This document shows, piece by piece, positions 1 to 5,938 of a stretch of DNA of 10,331 nucleotides (its first letter is position 1; each line of letters begins with the position of its first letter). This DNA is from Pseudomonadota bacterium (GTDB lineage: Bacteria > Myxococcota > Polyangia > Polyangiales > Polyangiaceae). The position numbers were made by a program, and so were the translations under genes. The stretch lies in NCBI GenBank assembly GCA_023419055.1, contig JAEZYO010000775.1, positions 1 to 10,331 on the forward strand, in the 5' to 3' direction. A model generated the notes under the pieces. That model saw only the letters and a list, made by a program, of their open reading frames with translations, did no database searches and was not told the DNA's origin.

Positions 1-1358
1 CCTTTCTTGTACTCGGCGATCGCCTGGTAGTCGTAGTAGACGGGCGCGCTCGTGACCCCCGCACCGGCCTCCTCGAGCACTGGCTTGAGCCAGGTGTCCA
101 TCCAGCTGCGGCGCCCGGCAATGGCGAAGCTCCAGTTGTCGAGCGGGCCGAGGGGCCCCTGCACGAGGAACCGCGTGTCGATGAGATCGGCCTGGACGAG
201 CCCGTGGTAGCAGCCCGTCTTGCCTTCCTCGATCTTCCCCTTGTCGGAGAAGCAACGCGTCTCCGGCGAGAGCAAGGCCACGTCGACGATGCCGCCGTTC
301 ACGCGGCCGTAGCGGACGCTGAAGTTGCCGGGATAGAAATCGATGCGGTCGAGGAGCTCCGTCGGGACGACGCTCGACAAGCCACCGAAGTGATAAATGT
401 TCGGGATGTCGCTCCCGTCCACGAACGTACCGGTGCCGTTCGGCGCCGACCCGCGGACGATCAAGAGCCCGGCGATTCCCGGTGGGCGCGCGACGCCGGG
501 CAAGCTCTGAATCGACCGCAGCGCGTCGCCGCTAGTGCCTGGAATGCGCTCGATTTCGCGCCGCTCGACGGTGCGGCGCGTGACCTCGCGGGGCGGCCTC
601 TGGCCCGTGACCACGACGTCGATGACGCCTTCGACCGTGGCGGCGGCTCGCAGCGTGACGTCGGTCGCCTCGCCCGCGACGACTTCTTCGGTGCTCTCGA
701 TGGGGTCGAAGCCTGGGGCGAGGATCCTCACGGGGTAGCGCCCGGGTGGCAACCCCGTGAGCTCGAAGCGCCCTTGCTCGTCCGTGACGAGCTTACGACC
801 CGTCCCATCCGGAAGCGTGATGACCACTTCGGCGCCGACGAGCGGCGCGTCACTCCCGGCCACACGCAGCGTACCGCCGAGGTTTCCCGTCGTGGGCGCC
901 TGCGGCGCCTCTTCCGACGGCGCCGCCACCTTCAGGGTGAAGTCGTAGCGATACTTGATGTTCGCCGCGAAAGGCGTGCCGTTCCGCGTGGCGGGCTTGA
1001 ACTTGAACTTGAGGGCGGCTTCTCGCGCCGCCTCGTCGAACCCGTGCCCCGCCGGTTCGAGCACCTCGGCCGCGGTCACGTTGCCCTCGCGATCGATGGT
1101 GAGCTTCAGGACCACCGAGCCCTCGAGCCCGGCGGCTTGAGCTTCCGGAGGGTACGCAGCCTCCACGAAGGTCGCGAGCTCGGGCGGCACGACCACCACC
1201 TTTGCGGCTTCGGCAGGGGGCTGCTCTTCCGGCGGTTTGACGACCGCTCCGGGTCCGCCACGCGGTACGGCGCCCTCCCCCGTCTCCTGGGCGAGCGCCG
1301 GACACGTGGAGAGACCGAGAAGCAGTCCGAGGAGGTAGGGCGAGCGAGTCGGACCCAT
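1..1358 (-). CDS. TonB-dependent receptor with N-terminal TonB-like domain (N-terminal 452 residues; runs off window)
   Basis: Outer-membrane receptor expected to import a ligand using proton-motive force relayed by TonB; the substrate is unknown. The reading frame is open from the ATG at 1358 to the left edge. Residues 1-23 form a signal peptide ending in PALA-Q. A Pro/Glu/Val linker (about 41-60) leads to a TonB C-terminal-type domain at about 60-142 (AAYPPEAQAAGLEG, IDREGNV, GFDEAAREAALKFKFKPA). A carboxypeptidase-regulatory-like beta-sandwich follows at about 158-240 (DEQGRFELTGLPPGRYPV). Next come a TonB-box-like segment at 246-252 (IDVVVTG) and a plug domain at about 267-362 (IQSLPGVARPP, VRGSAPNGT, VDGSDIPNIYHFGG, FYPGNFSVRYGRVNGG). 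The start of the barrel follows, and most of the barrel is missing from the window. The start is chosen because it gives a clean Sec signal; only a GGGG run precedes it, so the ribosome site is weak. The gene diverges from xth. Confidence 0.9.
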   Translation of the reverse strand, partial: MGPTRSPYLLGLLLGLSTCPALAQETGEGAVPRGGPGAVVKPPEEQPPAEAAKVVVVPPELATFVEAAYPPEAQAAGLEGSVVLKLTIDREGNVTAAEVLEPAGHGFDEAAREAALKFKFKPATRNGTPFAANIKYRYDFTLKVAAPSEEAPQAPTTGNLGGTLRVAGSDAPLVGAEVVITLPDGTGRKLVTDEQGRFELTGLPPGRYPVRILAPGFDPIESTEEVVAGEATDVTLRAAATVEGVIDVVVTGQRPPREVTRRTVERREIERIPGTSGDALRSIQSLPGVARPPGIAGLLIVRGSAPNGTGTFVDGSDIPNIYHFGGLSSVVPTELLDRIDFYPGNFSVRYGRVNGGIVDVALLSPETRCFSDKGKIEEGKTGCYHGLVQADLIDTRFLVQGPLGPLDNWSFAIAGRRSWMDTWLKPVLEEAGAGVTSAPVYYDYQAIAEYKK

Positions 1359-1492
1359 GCGCCCCGAATCGGTAGTGCGACCTCGCCGGAACGACAAGTG
1401 AAACGCGCCAAAAACAGGACGAGGCACGCCCAATTCTCGGCGCGCACGTCCGGAGGTTGCTGACCCGGAGTTTAGGAGCTACCCCGGGGCCC
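1359..1492. promoter_or_regulatory. Divergent intergenic region between the receptor gene and xth
   Basis: This 134-bp gap separates two genes transcribed away from each other, so it should hold both promoters. It includes a short, relatively AT-rich stretch at about 1398-1410 and an AGGAG at 1474-1478, which lies 14 bases before the GTG chosen for xth. I see no convincing -35/-10 pair, operator palindrome or terminator hairpin. The assignment rests on gene orientation alone. Confidence 0.35.
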
Positions 1493-2260
1493 GTGAAACT
1501 CGCGACCTGGAACGTGAACAGCATTCGCGCGCGCGTGGAGGTGGTGGCCACCTGGCTCGAGCAAGCTCGGCCCGACGTGCTCTGCATGCAGGAGACCAAG
1601 GTCGTCGACGACGCTTTCCCGACCGAAGCGTTCACTCGCCTGGGCTATTCGGTGATGAAGACCGGTCAGCCGACATACAACGGCGTGGCGATCGCTTCGC
1701 GCCTGCCGCAGAGCGACGTCTGCGTGGACCTCCCGGGCGGGGCCGACAACGAGCGCCGGTTGATCGCGGCGACCATCGCCGGAGTGCGCGTCGTCAACGT
1801 CTACGTCCCGAACGGCAAGAGCGTCACCTCGCCGTCGTTCCAGTTCAAGCTCGACTGGCTGCGCCGCCTCAGGGCATGGCTCGACGGGAGCGCCAACCCC
1901 GACCAGCACGTCCTCGTCTGCGGAGACTTCAACGTCGCCCGGGAACCGCGTGACGTCTTCGACCCGGTGCGGCTCGATGGTCAGCTCCTCTATCACCCCG
2001 AGGAGCGACGCGCGCTCGAGCACTTCCTCGCCTTCGGCTTCGAGGACCTGTACCGGCGCTTCCACGGCGAGGCCGGGCAGTTCAGCTGGTGGGACTACCG
2101 CGCCGGCTCGCTCAGGCTAAACCGCGGATTTCGCATCGACTACGTCTTCGGCTCGCGATCGCTCGCCGAGCGCTGCCGCGCCGCGGAGATCGACGTCGCC
2201 CCGCGAAAACGCGAGAAGCCGTCCGACCACGCGCCCGTGGTGGTCGAGCTCGACCTCTAG
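1493..2260 (+). CDS. xth: Exodeoxyribonuclease III / AP endonuclease (ExoIII family)
   Basis: A 255-residue enzyme of the exonuclease-endonuclease-phosphatase fold. The family cuts DNA 5' to abasic sites and degrades 3' ends in base-excision repair in the cytoplasm. Signature residues are present: N7 in ATWNVNSIRAR, the metal ligand E34 in CMQETK, Y104 in NVYVPNGKS, D145 and N147 in GDFNVA, D216 in RIDYVFGS, and the D245-H246 pair in SDHAPV. The length fits the family (about 250-270). The GTG at 1493 is preferred over an in-frame TTG at 1457 because MKLATWNVNSIRAR matches the usual family N terminus, and the TTG adds 12 unrelated residues with a ribosome site directly abutting it. The gene is monocistronic, diverges from the receptor gene and converges on the DUF1704 gene with a 13-bp gap that shows no terminator hairpin. 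Confidence 0.96.
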   Translation: MKLATWNVNSIRARVEVVATWLEQARPDVLCMQETKVVDDAFPTEAFTRLGYSVMKTGQPTYNGVAIASRLPQSDVCVDLPGGADNERRLIAATIAGVRVVNVYVPNGKSVTSPSFQFKLDWLRRLRAWLDGSANPDQHVLVCGDFNVAREPRDVFDPVRLDGQLLYHPEERRALEHFLAFGFEDLYRRFHGEAGQFSWWDYRAGSLRLNRGFRIDYVFGSRSLAERCRAAEIDVAPRKREKPSDHAPVVVELDL

Positions 2261-2273
2261 CCGAACGCGCGCC

Positions 2274-3362
2274 TCAGCTCTTGTTGAACTCGCTCTCGAG
2301 CACGCGCGCCGCGGCGAGGCTCACTCGCCCCCGCTCGAGCCAGCGCTCGAGCGCCGGATCCGCCGAGAGCGCCCGCTTCACCTCGAGATAAGAGGGCAGG
2401 TAGACGATCTCACGAGCCAGCCCGCCGCCGCGGTGCACCCGGGCAGCGAGATCGAGCGCCGTCTCCACGGGCCAGCCGAGCTCCACGAGCTCCTCGCTGG
2501 TGTCGCGGAAGCTCGCGCCCCGGCGGACGCTGGCAGCCGCGAGATGCCTGAACCCGAGCTCGCGCTTGCGGTCGTCGTCGAGCAACCGGGCGCGCTCCTC
2601 GACCAGGAGAGCGCGGCCCTCCTCGGTCTCTGCGCTCTTCGCCGAGCCGACCGCGAGCAAACCCAAGCTTGCGCTGCGCGCGCGCTTGCGCGGCAGCGCG
2701 TGGCCGAGCGTCTCGTGAACGACGATGCGCTGCGCCTGCTTCTCGGTCAGCCAGACTCGAGGGCGGATCGCGATCAGCCCATCGCCCACCGCCGCGACGG
2801 CGGCCTGCGCTCGAACCTCGACGCGCACGCCGAGCCCGAGCTCCGCGACGCGCTTGCGCATCTGAGAAACCAGGCTCTGCGAATCGCTCGCGTCGTCGCT
2901 CGCGTGCAGGGGCTCGTCCACTTTGTGCACCGACAGGCCCGCGTAGCTCCGGGAGAGCGCCAGGGTCTGATCGCCGTCCTCACCGGGGGGTGCCGGAAAA
3001 CGTTGCGCCGCGAGCGCCCCGAACTCGGGTTGGCCGACGGCCTCGGCGAGGCGCGCCTCGAGCTCGAGCTCGCGGGCTCGCTCGGCGTAGAGCACGAAGA
3101 GCGGTCCCCTACCCGCCGCGCGATCCGCGACGGCGAGCAGCTCGGCGCGGAGCTCGGACAGGTCCGGGGTCGGCCCGTAGTTGAAGGACGGGACGAGCTT
3201 GCGCCCCTTCTTCCAGGCCTCGATCACCCTGCTGAGCTCGACCGCGCCGTCGCGGGGCGTCACCCGATCGAGCAGCATGATGCTCTGCTCGGCGCGCCTC
3301 AAGAGCGCGTCCAGCGCGGTGAATTCCGAGGTCTCTGCGGCCTTAGGCGTGAGGTTCATCAT
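2274..3362 (-). CDS. DUF1704 family putative zinc metallopeptidase (HExxxH)
   Basis: A 362-residue protein with the HExxxH signature H216-E-T-L-G-H221. A second acidic motif lies about 30 residues later (TEEGRALLVEE, E247/E248). This arrangement matches the DUF1704 family, annotated in bacteria as 'flavohemoglobin expression-modulating QEGLA motif' protein. The vertebrate members (MATCAP/KIAA0895L) are tyrosine carboxypeptidases acting on tubulin. H216 and H221 would bind zinc, E217 would be the general base, and E247 or E248 the third ligand; this is inferred from the family. Family features upstream are YGPTPDLSEL (62-71) and a probable substrate-side region SQMRKRVAELG. No signal peptide or membrane segment is visible, so it is probably cytoplasmic. 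The usual QEGLA is degenerate here (EEGRA). The ATG at 3362 overlaps the phoH stop by ATGA (3359-3362), which suggests translational coupling; an ATG at 3359 is an equally possible start. The bacterial substrate is unknown. Confidence 0.82.
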   Translation of the reverse strand: MMNLTPKAAETSEFTALDALLRRAEQSIMLLDRVTPRDGAVELSRVIEAWKKGRKLVPSFNYGPTPDLSELRAELLAVADRAAGRGPLFVLYAERARELELEARLAEAVGQPEFGALAAQRFPAPPGEDGDQTLALSRSYAGLSVHKVDEPLHASDDASDSQSLVSQMRKRVAELGLGVRVEVRAQAAVAAVGDGLIAIRPRVWLTEKQAQRIVVHETLGHALPRKRARSASLGLLAVGSAKSAETEEGRALLVEERARLLDDDRKRELGFRHLAAASVRRGASFRDTSEELVELGWPVETALDLAARVHRGGGLAREIVYLPSYLEVKRALSADPALERWLERGRVSLAAARVLESEFNKS

Positions 3363-4675
3363 AGCTTGTTTGCCGCAATGTTCGCGAGCTCGCTGCGCTC
3401 GCCCTTGCTCAGCACCAGGTGCCCGACCAGGGGCTCCCCGCGCAGCCGGTCTGCGGTCACGGTGAGGCCGTTGGTCGAAGCGTCCACGTAAGGGTTGTCG
3501 ATCTGATAGGGATCTCCGGTGAGCACGATCTTCGTGCCTTCACCGCAGCGGGTGACGACCGTCTTCAGCTCGTGAGGCGTGAGGTTCTGCGCCTCGTCCA
3601 CGATCACGTACTGGTTGGGGAGGCTGCGCCCGCGGATGTAGGTCAGCGGCTCCACCTGGACCTGCCCGGTCTGGAAGAGGTCCTCGTAGCCGCGGCCGGA
3701 GCGCCGCTTGCTGCCGCCCGCGATCAGCAAGAACTCGAGGTTGTCGTAGATGGGTTGCATCCAGGGGTTCAGCTTCGTGTCGACGTCGCCCGGCAAGTAC
3801 CCGAGGTCGCGCCCGAGGGGCATGATCGGTCGGCTCACCAGCAAGCGGCTGAAGACGCCGTCATCGATGGTCTTTTTGACGCCCGCGGCGAGGGCGAGCA
3901 GCGTCTTCCCCGTCCCCGCCTTGCCGAGCAAGGTGACGAGCTTGACCGAATCGTCGAGCAGCAGATCGAGCGCGAACGCCTGCTCGCGGTTTCTCGGTTT
4001 GATGCCCATCAAGGGCTCGCGCGGAACCTTGAGCGAGCGGAGCTCGTTGCTGTCCCTGTGGTAGCGAGCGAGCCCGGTGCGAGTGCGCGAGCTGTCGTCG
4101 CGCAACATCACGGACACGTTCGCGTAGAGCGGCTCGTCCTTGGGAGCGACCAGCGCGCCCTTCTCGAAGAACTGATCGAGCTCGGCCGCGGTGACGTTGA
4201 GCTCGACGATGCCGGGCTCGAGGTGCTCGGCGTCGACCGACTGGTTCTCGTACGCCTGCGTCGGCAGCCCGAGCGCGTCGGCCCGGATGCGCAGGTTGAC
4301 GTCCATCGTGACGAAGATCGTCGGCTTCTCCGGTGACGCGTCGCGCAGGTACAGCGCGGTGGCGAGGATCGCGTGGTCGCCCGACGTCGGGTTCAGCGCG
4401 GTCTTGAGCTCGGGGCGCCGATCCGGGACGTGCACGCGCAGGGTACCCCCGTCTCCGATCTTCACCCCTTCGGATAGGCTCTTCCCGTTGCGCTGCTCGT
4501 CGAGGAGCCTGGTCACGGTGCGGGCGTTGCGGCCGCGCTCGTTCGAGTCTCGCTTGAACTGGTCGATCTCCTCGATCACGTAGATCGGCAAGATGAGGTC
4601 GTTATCCTCGAACTTGAAGATCGCGAGCGGATCGTGCAGCAGGACGTTCGTGTCGAGGACGTAGTTTTTCTTCAT
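3359..4675 (-). CDS. PIN-PhoH family ATPase (PIN RNase domain plus PhoH-like helicase/ATPase)
   Basis: A 438-residue two-domain cytoplasmic protein. The N-terminal PIN domain (about 3-145) keeps the expected acidic residues: D8 (VLDTNVLLHD), E35/E36 (YVIEEIDQF), D100 (SGDHAILA) and D125 (TMDVNLRI). This suggests an active metal-dependent ribonuclease. The PhoH ATPase domain (about 222-435) has Walker A GKAGTGKT (251-258), Walker B VIVDEAQN (357-364) and the TGDPYQID motif (386-393). Related PIN-PhoH proteins (PhoH2, YlaK-type) are described as ATP-dependent RNA-unwinding ribonucleases. The frame stays open upstream to 4816. The ATG at 4675 is chosen because MKKNYVLDTNVLLHDP is the canonical start of the PIN domain, while the upstream extension is low-complexity and Arg-rich. 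No strong ribosome site is visible. It is first in an operon with the DUF1704 gene (4-base overlap) and diverges from the cupin lipoprotein gene. Confidence 0.95.
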   Translation of the reverse strand: MKKNYVLDTNVLLHDPLAIFKFEDNDLILPIYVIEEIDQFKRDSNERGRNARTVTRLLDEQRNGKSLSEGVKIGDGGTLRVHVPDRRPELKTALNPTSGDHAILATALYLRDASPEKPTIFVTMDVNLRIRADALGLPTQAYENQSVDAEHLEPGIVELNVTAAELDQFFEKGALVAPKDEPLYANVSVMLRDDSSRTRTGLARYHRDSNELRSLKVPREPLMGIKPRNREQAFALDLLLDDSVKLVTLLGKAGTGKTLLALAAGVKKTIDDGVFSRLLVSRPIMPLGRDLGYLPGDVDTKLNPWMQPIYDNLEFLLIAGGSKRRSGRGYEDLFQTGQVQVEPLTYIRGRSLPNQYVIVDEAQNLTPHELKTVVTRCGEGTKIVLTGDPYQIDNPYVDASTNGLTVTADRLRGEPLVGHLVLSKGERSELANIAANKL

Positions 4676-4897
4676 CGCTAGGGCCGCCCGCCCCGGCCTA
4701 CTTCGCGAAAGCATGCCGTGCCGGCCGGCAGCGGATACCGCCATGGGCGCCGCTTGGCAATCACGAAACGGGCGTCCGGCCCGCGTCTCAGGCGCGATCC
4801 TACAATTTGGCGGCAATTATCGAGCCTGAGCGATTCGAAACCGCTTCGGACGGGCCAGCGATTTGACAGGAGCTTCCACCGCGAGTGTCTTCCGCGC
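4676..4897. promoter_or_regulatory. Divergent intergenic region with an AT-rich island
   Basis: A 222-bp gap between phoH (leftwards) and the cupin lipoprotein gene (rightwards). It must hold their promoters unless these lie within the genes. A short AT-rich island at 4801-4820 stands out from the GC-rich surroundings. It contains TACAAT on the plus strand (4801-4806) and GATAAT on the minus strand (4816-4821), each one mismatch from the sigma-70 -10 consensus. Neither has a good -35 element at 16-18 bp, so these are weak candidates. No clear operator or hairpin was seen. Confidence 0.3.
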
Positions 4898-5935
4898 GTG
4901 CGCCTTTCGTCCTCCACGAGCTGTTTCCTTACCCTCCTCGGAGCACTCGCCTGCTCCTCTCCTACCCCCCCGCCCGCGTCTCCACAAAAAGCTTCGCCGA
5001 GCCCAGGGGCCGCTCAGGAAGGAAGCGGCCCGGCGCCGAGCGAGGCGCCGAAGCAGGGTTGCGCCTGCCAACTGAAGCTGAGAAAGCAGCCGGAAACCGC
5101 GGCCTCGTCCCCGGCGCCCGTGAAGAGCGAGCTGCCACGGCCGCCGTTCGACTTCGAGCGACGCTCGGCCTGCATCGCGCCCGTATGCCGGCTCGACGCT
5201 TGGTTGCCGGACGAGGCGTTCGTCGAGACCACCCGCGAGGGTGTGCCGTCGCCGGGAGCGGTCTGGCTCGAGACGCTGGCGGACCAGAGCACGCTGGTGC
5301 TTCCGCCCCATGCCGAGCTCGAGGCCGTCGCGCTGGTCCTCGAAGGTCAGGTCGCCTACGGAGAGGGCGAGCGCAGCAAGGCCGCTGGCGCGCCCGTGCT
5401 TCCCGCCTGGAGCGCTCTCCGCGCGTCGCACGCCGGGTTCTCGCTCACCGCGCGCTCCGGCAAGGCGAGCGTGCTCGTCGCGGTGTTGAGCCGTCGAGGC
5501 ACGCTCGGCGAAGCCATCGAACGCGGCCGCCGCAAGGACGCACCCAAGCCGGAGAAGACGACGCTCGAAGTCGCCGACCTGTCGTCGTCACCGAAGCTCG
5601 AGTGGAGCCGCGGCGCGACCGTAGCTCGCGTCGCGTTCCCCGCGTCACCTGCCCCGAGCCTTTCGCTCCTGCAAGTGTCGGGACAGTCGGAGCTCCCCGA
5701 GACGGCTCACTCCGCCGAGGGGGAGTACATCGCGATCGTGCGCGGGAGCGGGGACCTCGTGCTCGGCAACGCTCGATACCCGGCGACCCCTGGCGCGATC
5801 TTTCACGTGCCGCGCGGTACGGTGCACGGCTGGAAGGGGCGCGGAGACGATCTCGCCGCCGTCACCATCTTCTCGCCGGGAGGCCCGGAACAGCGCTACG
5901 TGGAGGCCGCGGCCAAGGAAGCGCCCCACCCGTAG
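4898..5935 (+). CDS. Predicted lipoprotein with two cupin-like domains
   Basis: A 345-residue protein. The GTG at 4898 gives MRLSSSTSCFLTLLGALAC, a lipoprotein signal peptide with lipidation predicted at C19; the frame is open further upstream, but that extension is Arg-rich and hides the signal. A Pro/Ser/Ala-rich linker (about 20-55) leads to a Cys-containing region with C55-A-C57 and C92-x4-C97. Two cupin-like domains follow: a degenerate one at about 120-200 (LPPHAELEAVALVLEGQVAYGEGE) and a better one at about 250-330. The second has H271-S-A-E-G-E276 and the cupin motif 2 pattern G-x5-P-x-G-x2-H ending in H310 (GAIFHVPRGTVHGW), so it may bind a metal. The function and ligand are not recognised; such cupins can be sensors, binding proteins or enzymes. 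It is likely anchored in the outer membrane facing the periplasm. No well-placed ribosome site was seen: an AGGAG at 4868-4872 is 25 bases too far. It ends 3 bp from the converging cheR stop. Confidence 0.8.
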   Translation: MRLSSSTSCFLTLLGALACSSPTPPPASPQKASPSPGAAQEGSGPAPSEAPKQGCACQLKLRKQPETAASSPAPVKSELPRPPFDFERRSACIAPVCRLDAWLPDEAFVETTREGVPSPGAVWLETLADQSTLVLPPHAELEAVALVLEGQVAYGEGERSKAAGAPVLPAWSALRASHAGFSLTARSGKASVLVAVLSRRGTLGEAIERGRRKDAPKPEKTTLEVADLSSSPKLEWSRGATVARVAFPASPAPSLSLLQVSGQSELPETAHSAEGEYIAIVRGSGDLVLGNARYPATPGAIFHVPRGTVHGWKGRGDDLAAVTIFSPGGPEQRYVEAAAKEAPHP

Positions 5936-5938
5936 CGG

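Noticed and set aside
1300..1304. Cys19 of the receptor signal peptide as a lipobox
   Set aside because: The residue before it is Thr, which does not fit a lipobox, while PALA-Q just after gives a good signal peptidase I site.
204..1463. A 419-codon open frame on the plus strand
   Set aside because: It lies antisense to the TonB-dependent receptor, has Arg/Gly-rich low-complexity composition and no recognisable domain. Long antisense frames are expected at this GC content.
1457..1492. TTG start for xth at 1457
   Set aside because: It adds 12 residues before the family-typical MKLATWNVN start, and its ribosome site directly abuts the codon.
4676..4816. N-terminal extension of the PhoH protein by 47 residues
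   Set aside because: The frame is open, but the extension is Arg-rich, non-conserved in character and lies before the canonical PIN start MKKNYVLDTN.
4863..4868. Perfect TTGACA as a -35 element for the lipoprotein gene
   Set aside because: The -10 position at 17 bp (4886-4891, TGTCTT) does not match and lies only a few bases before the GTG start.
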